Shown here: positions 1 through 9,252 of the stretch, piece after piece
Layout: every line of letters begins with the position of its first letter
Numbering within the stretch: position 1 is the first letter of the stretch
Assembly (NCBI GenBank): GCA_033852115.1
Contig: JAWSVE010000003.1
Location: 372,001 to 436,000 of the forward strand
Direction of reading: 5' to 3'
Length of the DNA stretch: 64,000 nt
Origin: JAWSVE01 sp033852115
Lineage (GTDB): Bacteria; Pseudomonadota; Gammaproteobacteria; Pseudomonadales; Cellvibrionaceae
Program-made: the position numbers and the translations under genes
Notes under the pieces: generated by a model
What the model was told of the DNA's origin: nothing
The model's database searches: none
The model's input: the letters and a program-made list of their open reading frames with translations, nothing else

Positions 1-1820
1 GAGTCCGGCGATGCCATAGTCACAATCGCCACACCAGAGCTGCCGTGCTCTAACACATAGCGCGATGCTAATTTAGACACTGCGGCGGTTTTACCGGCAC
101 CAGAAGGCCCCACAAAAGCGAAGAATCCGCCATTACCAATGACATCTTTTCCAACAACCGGAATGTCATGCGAGATGGTGGCTAATGATTTTGCCCAGTT
201 GCTGTTTAGCGATAGATCACTTGAGACCTCCGCTAAACATTTACTAATACTAACGTCGCTCATCCCTAATTGTTGCAGTCTACGCTTGATCGTCGTTCTC
301 ATGGTATTGCCGACAATTTTTGCTCGCCGCTCAGCGACAAGCTGAGCTTTTTCTTCTGCGAATTGGCGGGCTTGCTCTTCCACTTTTCGTTCCGCTTCAC
401 GCGCTTGTGCTGCCGTTTGTTCGGACATGACCGCCAACTGATCGCGTAAGAACTCCCGCATATCACCAATTTCATTTTTTAGCTGACTAAACTGTTCATC
501 GAATATTTCATCGATAAACACACCGTCATCATCTACGATATCGGACGTATCATTTGCCGCTGGCGTGACGTAGGTATTTGGGTCGAGATGAAACACAATA
601 TCGGCTTCGCTTTGCTGGTAGCTATAGGAACCTAGCTGAAGCTGGTTCACGGGCTGGGGTTGCTCAATCGGTTCCTCGGGAACTACCTCAACCTCATCGA
701 TTGCAGGCGAAACAGGTATTTCTATATGGCTTGAACCATCGTCTACAGACGTTGGTTCGGCAGCACCGAATAATTGATTGACGCTGTCATTGTCTGTCCC
801 CCCGATAGAGCATTGCTCTTCTCTATGTCGCATGGCATCAACACCGGGCACTTCGGACGGCATTGAAAAATACTCATCTTGCGTCGTAACCCGTTTCTTC
901 TCTGACAAAAGAGGCAACCCCATATCTTTTTTCCAGCGAAAAGATGCTTCAGGGTAAGATAGAAATTCATCTACACCGTTTTTATCAAAGAATTGAGGCC
1001 CTGGCTTTCCCTGCTCCATAGGGGCATCGGGCTGAGAGGCCATTGCGGGCGTAATTACACACGGTTTGTTGTAAGTAACCTCCAATGGCTCGGCTACCTT
1101 TTCTGTGTCTGTATGGGCCTCTTCTCCGTATATTGGCTGGCTTTCATGCAACACTTGAGGGCGATAACTAGGCTGTTGGTCTATCCGTTGAGGTACATAC
1201 TTTTCCTTGTGATGAACAGGTTCGATTTGTTCGCCACTTATAGTACGTTGCGATTCTTGTAACCTCGTTTGATTCTGTCTATTGCGTGACTTTTGCCGCT
1301 GGGCGCGTGCGATCTGTTGCGCTTTGGCTTGCCCATCTATCGATAGCTCTACCCTGTCATGACTGTTCGTCGCCGTTTCTGATGAGTGTGCTTGCGTTTG
1401 CGTGACGGCAAATTGTTCACTGAAAGTATTGGCAAAGCTGTTTTGCGGCGGTTGCGCTTCACTCCGCGCTTGTTGTCGTACCTGCATAGATTCCGGGGCT
1501 GCTTCGGCCTGTTCTTGCTTGGACATTAACCGACCCATAATTGACTCTTGCCCCCATGCAATGTCGCTAGACATGGGAGTATCCATCATCGGGTCATCAT
1601 CCATTGATGACGACATCATTGCGGATCTGGGTGATGGAGTCGCACGTGGCGCCGTAGGTTTTTCTGCAACAGATTGATAATAGGGGTCGTTGCTTGTCAA
1701 AATCTCGACTCCGCCCTTGACGCGTTTGCTTGAAAGGATGATTGCCTCAGCACCCATTTCTTGTCGAACTAGCTCCAGCGCTCGGCGCATATCAGCTGCT
1801 ACGAATCGTTTAACTGACAT
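1..1820 (-). CDS. flhF: FlhF, SRP-type GTPase of polar flagella (3' end outside window)
   Basis: FlhF is the signal-recognition-particle-like GTPase that sets flagellar position and number at the pole. The ATG at 1820 is preceded by AGGAG seven bases upstream, and the frame is open to the window edge (606 codons seen). The N-terminus (MSVKRFVAADMRRALELV...MGAEAIILSS) is the conserved FlhF start. A long, Gln/Glu/Pro-rich, poorly structured B domain follows, with a charged coiled-coil-like stretch at about residues 445-485. The P-loop GPSGAGKT lies at about residues 566-573. That puts the G domain far later than in the roughly 430-500-residue relatives I know, because the B domain is unusually long. 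Just after the P-loop the expected (T/M)DSYRI motif reads M-A-S-P-D-S instead, and the next frame reads I-A-G-L; see findings. It follows flhA by 92 bases, as in other gammaproteobacteria. Confidence 0.93.
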   Translation of the reverse strand, partial: MSVKRFVAADMRRALELVRQEMGAEAIILSSKRVKGGVEILTSNDPYYQSVAEKPTAPRATPSPRSAMMSSSMDDDPMMDTPMSSDIAWGQESIMGRLMSKQEQAEAAPESMQVRQQARSEAQPPQNSFANTFSEQFAVTQTQAHSSETATNSHDRVELSIDGQAKAQQIARAQRQKSRNRQNQTRLQESQRTISGEQIEPVHHKEKYVPQRIDQQPSYRPQVLHESQPIYGEEAHTDTEKVAEPLEVTYNKPCVITPAMASQPDAPMEQGKPGPQFFDKNGVDEFLSYPEASFRWKKDMGLPLLSEKKRVTTQDEYFSMPSEVPGVDAMRHREEQCSIGGTDNDSVNQLFGAAEPTSVDDGSSHIEIPVSPAIDEVEVVPEEPIEQPQPVNQLQLGSYSYQQSEADIVFHLDPNTYVTPAANDTSDIVDDDGVFIDEIFDEQFSQLKNEIGDMREFLRDQLAVMSEQTAAQAREAERKVEEQARQFAEEKAQLVAERRAKIVGNTMRTTIKRRLQQLGMSDVSISKCLAEVSSDLSLNSNWAKSLATISHDIPVVGKDVIGNGGFFAFVGPSGAGKTAAVSKLASRYVLEHGSSGVAIVTMASPD

Positions 1821-1912
1821 AGCGTTACTCCTCTCCTACTCCGTCGAGTGTGTTGCGTAATGTATTACCTTGAGTCATTGACATTGTCGCTACTGTTAAA
1901 AATTTGAAATCA

Positions 1913-4150
1913 CTAATCGGCACCTATATTGGCGTCAATGTTTAGACGTTTGTTATCAGGCACTTCGGTATAAGCTAGTACCCAACCATCACTTACTGCA
2001 TAACGAACAAACTTAGAAATCACATTGCGCAATGGTGAAGCGACCAGCAATACCACGGGTTTCCCAGCAGCCTCTTGCTTTTGTGCGGCCTGTATGATCG
2101 TTTTTCGAAGTCGCTCCGCTAATCCTGGCTCAATAAAGGCACTCTCATCCGCGCCATTATTTTGTGCCTGCTGAACAGACTGGAGCAATAACTGTTCCAG
2201 CTCTGGCTTCAGCGTTATCACTGGCAGCTCTTCATCGCTACCAATAATGGTTTGGACAATCTGACGTGAAAGCGCAACGCGCGCGGATGCTGTTAGGCCA
2301 TCTGGATCTTTCGCTTTATGAGCATTCGCGGCGAGTGCTTCTGCAATGGTGCGAGTATCACGAATCGATACATTCTCACGCAGCAAATTCTGCAGTACTT
2401 TAAGCAATACATTGAGCGTAATAGTGTTCGGTACGAGTTCTTCGACCAACTTGGGCGAGCCCTTCGCCAACTGCTCAAGCAAGTGCTGTACATCTTCATG
2501 GCCAAGCAATTCATGAGCGTGTTTTTGTAGAATTTGGTTTAGATGGGTTGCGACTACGGTACTTGCATCAACAACGGTGTAACCTAAAGTTTGGGCTTTA
2601 TCTTTGTGAGATTGTTCAATCCATATCGCTTCAAGGCCAAAGGCAGGGTCCTCCGTTTTGACACCATCCAAGGTCCCAAACACCTGGCCAGGGTTAATGG
2701 CCATTTCTCGATCTGGGTGCACTTCAGATTCACCAATCGTCACACCCATCAACGTGATGCGATAAACGTTGGGGTTTAAATCTAAATTGTCCCGAATATG
2801 GACGGAAGGAACGAGAAAACCCAACTGCTGAGAAAGCTTCTTGCGGACGCCTTTAATGCGTCCCAAGAGTTCCCCACCCTGATTTCGATCAACCAAGGGG
2901 ATTAATCGATAACCGACCTCTAAACCAATAATGTCTACAGGCTGTACGTCATCCCACCCGACGTCTTTAATTTCTTCACTTGATGCTTGCGGACGTTCGC
3001 TCTCTATTGCCGGCGCTGCCCCCATGCTCATGCCACCCGCAGCCGGTGCCGGTCCTGGTTTAGGCTGAGAAGATGAAGAGCCAAATAACGAACCAGGTTC
3101 TTCATCAACCACTTCTGGTTGTGATTTAGCTTTAATAATCAAATAAGCTAAACCCCCAATAATGGCGGCCAATCCTAAAAACGCCACATGCGGCATGCCA
3201 GGAATAATGCCCATAATAAAAAGAATGATCGCCGCGACAATCAATGCTTTTGGCGAATCAAACATTTGCGTCAACACTTGGTTACGCAACTCGACCGAGC
3301 TATTCACTCGGGTAACCAAAATAGCAGCAGACGTTGAAAGCAATAAAGATGGAATCTGGGCAACTAGACCATCACCAATGGTTAACAATATGTAGTTTTC
3401 TAACGCCTGATTAAACGACAGGTCGTGTTGAGCCATACCGACACCCAAACCGCCGATAACGTTGATCACGAGGATGAGGATACCTGCGATTGCGTCTCCT
3501 CGAACAAACTTACTCGCACCATCCATAGCACCATAAAAATCGGCTTCTTGAGCCACCTCGGCACGACGTGTTCTCGCCTCTTCTTGGTCGATCAACCCCG
3601 CATTTAAATCGGCGTCAATCGCCATCTGTTTGCCTGGCATCGCGTCCAAGGTAAATCGGGCACTGACCTCGGAAATGCGCCCGGCACCTTTTGTGACTAC
3701 CACAAAGTTGATGATGATAAGAATAATAAACACCACCAAACCAACAGCGTAATTACCACCGATAACTACTTCACCAAACGCTTCAATGACCTTGCCGGCC
3801 GCATCGCCTCCTTCGTGCCCTTCTAGCAATACCACACGTGTTGAAGCAACGTTTAGTGCTAACCGCAGCAACGTTGCTACCAATAAAATGGTAGGGAATA
3901 CCGCAAAGTCCAGTGGACGTAAAGAATAGACGGCAACTAAAAGTACGATGATGGAAAGCGCAATATTGAACGAGAAGAACGCGTCCAATAAGAATGCGGG
4001 TAGCGGTAAAGTCATCATGCCTAACAGCATGATGACCATGAATGGGATACCTAAATTTCCCCGTCCCGCCGTTTGGAGGGTAGACAAAATTCCGGCACCG
4101 CCACGGGTGTTTCCAGATGGTACAGAGGGTGAAAAAGAAGGTGCTGCCAT
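1913..4150 (-). CDS. flhA: FlhA, flagellar type III export gate protein
   Basis: FlhA is the large inner-membrane export-gate subunit that docks substrates and chaperones at the base of the flagellum. The N-terminal half (about residues 35-345) has the eight hydrophobic segments and the conserved FHIPEP-type region (for example FTLDAMPGKQMAIDADL and GDAIAGILI). A Ser/Pro/Gly/Ala-rich linker at about 355-390 is followed by the cytoplasmic domain (ending at 745). FlhA is usually near 690-710 residues; the linker and a Ser/Pro/Gly-rich N-terminal tail of about 30 residues account for the extra length. The start is an ATG at 4150. It has its own sigma-54 box 46 bases upstream, so it probably starts a separate flhA-flhF transcription unit rather than depending only on read-through from flhB. 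Confidence 0.98.
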   Translation of the reverse strand: MAAPSFSPSVPSGNTRGGAGILSTLQTAGRGNLGIPFMVIMLLGMMTLPLPAFLLDAFFSFNIALSIIVLLVAVYSLRPLDFAVFPTILLVATLLRLALNVASTRVVLLEGHEGGDAAGKVIEAFGEVVIGGNYAVGLVVFIILIIINFVVVTKGAGRISEVSARFTLDAMPGKQMAIDADLNAGLIDQEEARTRRAEVAQEADFYGAMDGASKFVRGDAIAGILILVINVIGGLGVGMAQHDLSFNQALENYILLTIGDGLVAQIPSLLLSTSAAILVTRVNSSVELRNQVLTQMFDSPKALIVAAIILFIMGIIPGMPHVAFLGLAAIIGGLAYLIIKAKSQPEVVDEEPGSLFGSSSSQPKPGPAPAAGGMSMGAAPAIESERPQASSEEIKDVGWDDVQPVDIIGLEVGYRLIPLVDRNQGGELLGRIKGVRKKLSQQLGFLVPSVHIRDNLDLNPNVYRITLMGVTIGESEVHPDREMAINPGQVFGTLDGVKTEDPAFGLEAIWIEQSHKDKAQTLGYTVVDASTVVATHLNQILQKHAHELLGHEDVQHLLEQLAKGSPKLVEELVPNTITLNVLLKVLQNLLRENVSIRDTRTIAEALAANAHKAKDPDGLTASARVALSRQIVQTIIGSDEELPVITLKPELEQLLLQSVQQAQNNGADESAFIEPGLAERLRKTIIQAAQKQEAAGKPVVLLVASPLRNVISKFVRYAVSDGWVLAYTEVPDNKRLNIDANIGAD

Positions 4151-4195
4151 AGAAAGCCGATATCTTGACGGTTATTCAATAAGTCATATAGATAT

Positions 4196-4211
4196 CGCAA
4201 GAAGCGTACCC
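4196..4211 (-). promoter_or_regulatory. Sigma-54 promoter for flhA
   Basis: The minus strand reads GGGTACG-CTTC-TTGCG against the sigma-54 consensus TGGCACG-N4-TTGCA, with GG-N10-GC spacing kept exactly. The predicted start lies about 35 bases before the flhA ATG. It sits in the 108-base flhB-flhA gap, which contains no other gene. FlrA and FlrC in this window both carry sigma-54 contact loops and could act here. Confidence 0.65.
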
Positions 4212-4258
4212 AAACCGATACGCGTAATGAATTTATCTCAAGTAAAGTTTCCCCATCG

Positions 4259-5395
4259 TTAGTCGTAGCGAAGGTCAGGCGGCACAGTAATATTGCGTGG
4301 GTACATCGGCTTCTGTCCCTGACCGCGTCGGAAGTTTCGCAACTGGAATACGTAGGCCAAAACCTGTGCAACAGCCACGTATAGTCCCGCAGGGATTTCT
4401 GCTTCCAATTCCGTCGTATGGTAAATCGATCGAGCTAACTGAGGAGATTCAATGATTTCAATATCGTTAACATTCGCAATCTCGCGAATTTTCATGGCGA
4501 TTACATCGACCCCTTTTGCAAGTAAAATCGGGGTATCCATAGAATCGGGATCATACTTTATTGCGACCGAATAATGAGTCGGGTTGGTAATCACCACATC
4601 CGCTTCAGGTACGGATGACATCATACGCCTATTAGACATCTCCCGTTGCAATTGCCTAATTCTGCTTTTAACTTCGGGCTTGCCTTCGGAATCTTTCATT
4701 TCGTCTTTAATATCTTGACGAGACATCTTTAATTTTTGCGAGTGATCCCAAATTTGAAACGGCACATCAATTGCGGCGACGGCCAATGTGACAGAAGCCA
4801 AGATGATTGCAGCCCAAACGCTAATTTCAAGTGAATGAATAATAGCCGGACGGAGAGACTCATCGGCCAGCCCAATCATTTCGGCTTGGCGGTTCATCAA
4901 AATAAGAATGGCCACTGATAGGACCAGAACCACTTTAGCCAACGCCTTGAAAAGCTCCATCAGGGACTTCATCGAAAACATCCGTTTCAGCCCCGCACCT
5001 GGGTTCATTCGATTAAACTTAGGTGCCATCGCTTTAGTACTGACAAGCCAACCACCGAGCGCTATAGGACCAAGTATTGAGACAACCGTGAGCACCAAAA
5101 ACAATGGAGCTAACCCCCATAAGGCATCTGCAAAAGCCACCACCAATTTACTAGTCATTGCCGCAGGGTCGTATATATCCTCTCGCTCAAAAGAAAAGCT
5201 GATTGACATAACTCGCATAAGGGACTGCGCCATTGCGGGCCCAAACACTAACAAACCGACGGTTCCACCCACTAATATCGCAAACGTCGTTAACTCCCGA
5301 GATCGGGCAGTCTGGCCTTCCTCTCGGGATTTTTGTAAGCGTTTCGGGGTGGGTTCTTCCGTTTTTTCTTGGCTACTGTCTTGCTCTTCGGCCAT
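4259..5395 (-). CDS. flhB: FlhB, export-gate specificity switch protein
   Basis: FlhB switches the flagellar export apparatus from rod/hook to filament substrates. Residues 1-30 are the charged N-terminal tail typical of the family (SSQEKTEEPTPKRL). Four hydrophobic segments follow between about 35 and 215. The autocleavage motif NPTH lies at about residue 270, in VVITNPTHYSVAIKY. The length of 378 is normal. The ATG at 5395 directly abuts the fliR stop codon, so the genes are tightly coupled. It ends the fliL-to-flhB operon. Confidence 0.98.
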   Translation of the reverse strand: MAEEQDSSQEKTEEPTPKRLQKSREEGQTARSRELTTFAILVGGTVGLLVFGPAMAQSLMRVMSISFSFEREDIYDPAAMTSKLVVAFADALWGLAPLFLVLTVVSILGPIALGGWLVSTKAMAPKFNRMNPGAGLKRMFSMKSLMELFKALAKVVLVLSVAILILMNRQAEMIGLADESLRPAIIHSLEISVWAAIILASVTLAVAAIDVPFQIWDHSQKLKMSRQDIKDEMKDSEGKPEVKSRIRQLQREMSNRRMMSSVPEADVVITNPTHYSVAIKYDPDSMDTPILLAKGVDVIAMKIREIANVNDIEIIESPQLARSIYHTTELEAEIPAGLYVAVAQVLAYVFQLRNFRRGQGQKPMYPRNITVPPDLRYD

Positions 5396-6178
5396 TTACT
5401 TAGCCTCCAGTAGACCATCAACAAACTGAAATCCTTCATTCACGATAATTTGATAGTTGGGTAAAAAACTCACCAAGCTAAACCAAATCAATAGCAAACC
5501 AAAAATGAGCGTGATTGGAAATCCAACGGTAAACACGTTCATTTGGGGCGCTGATCGGTTCATCACACCAAAAGCGATATTCACGATAAGAATGGAAGTC
5601 AATACTGGCAAGGCAAGCAACAAAGCACCTTGAAACATCCATGAGCCAATACTGAGAACATGCCACAAGGCTTCACGAGTAATACCAAACATAGCCACTG
5701 GCATAACATTAAAACTGTCAATGAGTACTTCTAAGGCGATAAGGTGACCATTTAAGCTAAGAAATAGCAATGTCGATAACATAAGATAAAACTGTGAAAC
5801 GACTGTCACCGTAATTCCATTACTCGGGTCATTCATCGATGCGAAGCCCAAGCCCATTTTCATCGCGATTAATTGCCCAGCGAGTACAAATACATGAAAT
5901 ACTATTTGAAGAATAAAGCCCATGGCAAAGCCAATGAGCATTTGCTGAACCACTGCTAACAGCGTCGCAAGATTGATCCCCACCTTAATATCCACCTCAG
6001 GCAGTAGGGGCGCCGAGATAGCAGTGACTACCAATGCAAATATCAAGCGTGTTCTGGTATTGACCAGTTGAGAACCAAATACTGGCGCGGCAAGGAAAAA
6101 AGCGCCTATACGACAAAAAGGAAAGAAGTAGAGACCAATTAACTCTAACAATTGAATATCGGTTACAGAGAACATCAT
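5396..6178 (-). CDS. fliR: FliR, export-gate membrane protein
   Basis: FliR is the single-copy subunit of the FliPQR export channel in the flagellar basal body membrane. The 260-residue protein is strongly hydrophobic with about six membrane segments. It shows FliR landmarks: an early FCRIGAFFLAAPVFG, a middle GLGFASMNDPSNG loop, and NRSAPQMNVFTVGFP. Its ATG at 6178 immediately follows the fliQ stop, and its stop touches the flhB start, so it sits mid-operon. Length matches the family. Confidence 0.97.
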   Translation of the reverse strand: MMFSVTDIQLLELIGLYFFPFCRIGAFFLAAPVFGSQLVNTRTRLIFALVVTAISAPLLPEVDIKVGINLATLLAVVQQMLIGFAMGFILQIVFHVFVLAGQLIAMKMGLGFASMNDPSNGITVTVVSQFYLMLSTLLFLSLNGHLIALEVLIDSFNVMPVAMFGITREALWHVLSIGSWMFQGALLLALPVLTSILIVNIAFGVMNRSAPQMNVFTVGFPITLIFGLLLIWFSLVSFLPNYQIIVNEGFQFVDGLLEAK

Positions 6179-6448
6179 TCAACCGATAATATAGGGAATA
6201 TTGGTAATAAGACGGTTAAACAAGTCCATGAGTTGCGTGACCAACCAAGGCCCCGTCATCATAATGGTCGCTAACGTCACCAATAGTCGAGGCAAAAAGC
6301 TCAGTGTTTGCTCATTTATTTGGGTGGCAGCCTGAAACATGCTGACAATAAGCCCTACCCCTAAACTGGGTCCAACAATGACAGCCACCATAATCACCGT
6401 TAGATAAAAGGCATCAGCGAATAGGTCCATTACAACTTCAGGTGTCAT
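6179..6448 (-). CDS. fliQ: FliQ, export-gate membrane protein
   Basis: FliQ is a small two-helix subunit of the FliPQR export channel. The start chosen is the ATG at 6448, giving an 89-residue protein beginning MTPEVVMDLF, which is the family's normal size and N-terminus. A start at 6490 is open but would add 14 unconserved residues lying inside fliP. With the chosen start, fliP and fliQ overlap by ATGA (6445-6448), a typical translational coupling. Two long hydrophobic segments flank the polar SMFQAATQINEQTLSFLPR loop. Confidence 0.97.
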   Translation of the reverse strand: MTPEVVMDLFADAFYLTVIMVAVIVGPSLGVGLIVSMFQAATQINEQTLSFLPRLLVTLATIMMTGPWLVTQLMDLFNRLITNIPYIIG

Positions 6449-7281
6449 GTGCCAAAGCTCGCTGCAAGAGTGCCAATTATTAACGCCCAACCGTCAACCA
6501 GTACGAACAACATTATTTTGAATGGCAAGGATATGATAAGCGGCGACAACATCATCATGCCCATTGCCATCAACACACTTGCAACAACAATATCTATTAC
6601 CAAAAAAGGAATAAATAAAATAAAACCAATCTGAAATGCGGTTTTAAGCTCACTCGTCACAAAGGCTGGAATGAGAATGGTAAAAGGTGTGTCTTCTGCT
6701 GTTGCAATATTAGTGGTATCTGAAATTTTCATAAACAACTCAAGATCGGATTCTCGAGTTTGTGACAACATAAAATCATGGAATGGCGTTGCCGTTCGAT
6801 TGAGCGCTTCTTTCCCTGAAATTTGTTCGCTTAAATAGGGCTGCAACGCTTGCTCATTAACCACGCTAAATACCGGGGTCATGATAAATAAGCTTAGGAA
6901 CAATGCTAGACCAATTAATATTTGGTTCGATGGCGATTGCTGTAAACCAATGGCTTGCCGCAATATTGCAAATACTATAATGATGCGAGTAAACGATGTC
7001 ATCATCATTAGTAAAGCGGGGATAAACGTTAGCGCCGTCATTAGCGCTAAAATTTGAATTGTTACTGAATAATCTTCGGAACCATCTTCGTTGGTCTCTA
7101 CCGTTAACGCTGGCAATCCTGGAATACCACCGTCTGGCACCCAGTCAAACGGTTGGCTGGCGCTAGGAGGTATCGTATCAGCACTTTCCTCCTGCGCAAA
7201 ACCTAAAGAAGGCACGATCAAGCCAAACACGACCAGGCTCGCGATAAACAAAAACAACTTTATTGGGCGCGTGCCTCGCAT
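6445..7281 (-). CDS. fliP: FliP, export-gate membrane protein
   Basis: FliP forms the pentameric ring of the flagellar export channel. Residues 1-29 are a cleavable signal peptide ending near GFAQ, usual for proteobacterial FliP. A periplasmic segment and four membrane helices follow. Conserved stretches include MTSFTRIIIVFAILRQAIG, QQSPSNQILIGLALFL and the C-terminal LPFKIMLFVLVDGW. Length 278 is normal for a signal-peptide-bearing form. The ATG at 7281 lies three bases from the fliO stop. Confidence 0.97.
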   Translation of the reverse strand: MRGTRPIKLFLFIASLVVFGLIVPSLGFAQEESADTIPPSASQPFDWVPDGGIPGLPALTVETNEDGSEDYSVTIQILALMTALTFIPALLMMMTSFTRIIIVFAILRQAIGLQQSPSNQILIGLALFLSLFIMTPVFSVVNEQALQPYLSEQISGKEALNRTATPFHDFMLSQTRESDLELFMKISDTTNIATAEDTPFTILIPAFVTSELKTAFQIGFILFIPFLVIDIVVASVLMAMGMMMLSPLIISLPFKIMLFVLVDGWALIIGTLAASFGT

Positions 7282-7284
7282 TAT

Positions 7285-7731
7285 TTACACCTGCCCCTTT
7301 TTCATGATGTCTTTAATTTTCCTTGAAAAATCCGAGACTTCGCGCTGGGTCTTTGTGTCTACTATAGGCTCATCAATAACATGTAGCGTATTAATATTCT
7401 GAGCGGTGATGCCAAGCAGCAGTTGTTTCTCACCCAATTCAACGAGTAGCAGTTTTTCTCTCGCTCCGAGCGACAGACTACTGACGATTTGCATGTGTTG
7501 ATTCTGTAAAAACGTACCGCCACTTATCCTGCGCGCCAACCATGCTAGCGCAAAGATTAAAGCAAGCACCGCTAATAAACCCATAAAGACCTGCATGATA
7601 TAGCTGGCGTTAGATCCAGAAACTCCAGTCATACCATCAGCATAAGATTCATAAGAGCTGATCATTGTGCTTAAAAATATCACGCTTAAAGCGGCGCGTT
7701 TTCGGTAATAGCTTGCAAATGCCAATATCAC
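7285..7731 (-). CDS. fliO: FliO, export-apparatus assembly protein
   Basis: FliO is a small membrane protein that helps assemble the FliP ring. The start is a GTG at 7731 with AAGGAG nine bases upstream; no ATG start gives a better fit. The protein has a hydrophobic N-terminus (possible signal), one strong membrane helix at about residues 45-65 (VFMGLLAVLALIFALAWL), and a cytoplasmic tail with the FliO pattern LSLGAREKLLLVELGEKQLLLGIT. At 148 residues it is in the usual size range. Position between fliN and fliP is canonical. Confidence 0.93.
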   Translation of the reverse strand: MILAFASYYRKRAALSVIFLSTMISSYESYADGMTGVSGSNASYIMQVFMGLLAVLALIFALAWLARRISGGTFLQNQHMQIVSSLSLGAREKLLLVELGEKQLLLGITAQNINTLHVIDEPIVDTKTQREVSDFSRKIKDIMKKGQV

Positions 7732-7787
7732 CTTTCGATACTCCTTGTATCTCTTTGCAAATTTACAGGTTGTCGAATGAGTTAGAG

Positions 7788-8213
7788 CTAACCTAAGCGT
7801 TTTATTCTCTCAGCAGGACTGATGACGTCAGTCATTCGAATACCAAATTTTTCGTTCACAACCACCACCTCGCCATGGGCGATCAGCGTTCCGTTAACCA
7901 GCACATCAAGTGGTTCGCCAGCTAAACGATCTAGCTCTATCACAGAACCTTGATTTAGCTGCAGTAAATTGCGAATCGTGATTGAGGTACTACCAACTTC
8001 CATTGACATGGTTACAGGAATATCCAGAATCACATCGAGATCAGGGTTCCCTGAAGCTTGTTTCAGCTCTAGACCTGGGTCACCACTAAAGTCGTCAAGC
8101 TCGGCGACTTCGCCTTCAGTGTCTTCTTGCTCCTCCAGCGCTGCAGCCCACTCGTCCGCCATATCTTCTTCGGATGAGCCTTCCTCCGGAACTAAATCGT
8201 CTTCATCACTCAT
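7788..8213 (-). CDS. fliN: FliN, C-ring motor switch protein
   Basis: FliN forms the lower part of the cytoplasmic C-ring and binds CheY-P and FliH. The first 55 residues are highly acidic and low-complexity. The conserved SpoA/SPOA domain occupies about residues 60-141: LDIPVTMSMEVGSTSITIRNLLQL, GSVIELDRLAGEPLDVLVNG and GIRMTDV. Its ATG at 8213 overlaps the end of fliM by 8 bases. Length 141 is typical of polar-flagellar FliN. Confidence 0.98.
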   Translation of the reverse strand: MSDEDDLVPEEGSSEEDMADEWAAALEEQEDTEGEVAELDDFSGDPGLELKQASGNPDLDVILDIPVTMSMEVGSTSITIRNLLQLNQGSVIELDRLAGEPLDVLVNGTLIAHGEVVVVNEKFGIRMTDVISPAERIKRLG

Positions 8214-9240
8214 TGCTCTTTTCCTTCTGTTCCTGCTTTTTCTTCTGCAGCGCTGCTTTTTCGGTAACGCCAGGAATGTGCACTCGTTTAATCACTTCGT
8301 CTATTTTGAGCGACAAATTGCCATTACATTGCCCTATGCGACTTTTAAACATGGGAATTCCATTAGCGGTAACAACATGAAAATCCGGCATTTCTACGGG
8401 TATCACATCACCGGTTTTTAACTCCATTATTTCTCTAAGCGGAATTTCCCGCTTAACGACATCTGTTTCTAGATCCACTCGCGCATCCATAATATCGTTA
8501 CGCAATGCATTCACCCATCGATCGTCAGACTCGTCAGAATCCGTTTGCAAACCAGCGTCGAGCATTTCCCTAATGGGTTCAATGGTGGAGTACGGAATCG
8601 TAATATGTAGCTCACCACCACCACCATCTAGCTCTACATGGAAAGTGCTAACGACCACGACTTCACTAGGACTAACGATATTGGCCATTGAAGGGTTCAC
8701 TTCAGAATTCACATATTCGAAGTCGATATCCATTACCGCTTTCCAAGCTTCAGCCAAATCAATGAATGCCTGCTGCAACACAATTTGAACTACGCGAAGT
8801 TCGGTTGGCGTAAATTCCCTACCTTCAATTTTCGCATGACGGCCATCGCCACCAAAAAAATTATCAACCAATTTAAAGACTAACTTGGCGTCAAAAATGA
8901 TGAGCGATGTACCCCTTAGAGGCCGAAATTTCACCATATTTAAACTGGTAGGAACATAAAGGGTGTGCACGTATTCACCGAATTTTTGAATCTGAATACC
9001 ACCGACCGACACATCGGCTGTACGGCGCAATAAATTAAACATGCTAATACGGGTATAACGTGCAAAGCGCTCGTTGATCATTTCCAGTGTCGGCATACGA
9101 CCGCGGACAATGCGGTCTTGGCTTGTTAAGTCGTAGGATTTAACGCCGCCCTGCTCAACATCATTTTCAGTTTCAATCTCGCCATCATCAACACCATGAA
9201 GGAGCGCATCGATTTCGTCTTGTGATAGTAGATCTTGCAT
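8206..9240 (-). CDS. fliM: FliM, C-ring motor switch protein
   Basis: FliM is the switch protein that receives CheY-P and relays it to FliG and FliN. The N-terminal CheY-binding peptide is clear (LLSQDEIDALLHG, residues 4-16). The middle domain contains IVRGRMPTLEMINERFAR and FFGGDGRHAKIEGREFTPTE. The C-terminal SPOA domain carries IPLREIMELKTGDVIPVEMP. At 344 residues it is slightly longer than average because of a charged Lys/Gln/Glu tail. It overlaps fliN by 8 bases and follows fliL by 12. Confidence 0.98.
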   Translation of the reverse strand: MQDLLSQDEIDALLHGVDDGEIETENDVEQGGVKSYDLTSQDRIVRGRMPTLEMINERFARYTRISMFNLLRRTADVSVGGIQIQKFGEYVHTLYVPTSLNMVKFRPLRGTSLIIFDAKLVFKLVDNFFGGDGRHAKIEGREFTPTELRVVQIVLQQAFIDLAEAWKAVMDIDFEYVNSEVNPSMANIVSPSEVVVVSTFHVELDGGGGELHITIPYSTIEPIREMLDAGLQTDSDESDDRWVNALRNDIMDARVDLETDVVKREIPLREIMELKTGDVIPVEMPDFHVVTANGIPMFKSRIGQCNGNLSLKIDEVIKRVHIPGVTEKAALQKKKQEQKEKSNE

Positions 9241-9252
9241 GTTAGCTCTCGA

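Noticed and set aside
4243..4269. TAAAGTTT on the plus strand near the flhB end, like a FliA -35
   Set aside because: The -10 position reads GTCGTAGC, matching GCCGATAA at only three of eight bases, and the box would drive antisense to flhB.
6449..6490. Longer FliQ with 14 extra N-terminal residues
   Set aside because: The extension lies inside fliP and is not part of the family; the ATGA overlap start gives the usual 89 residues.
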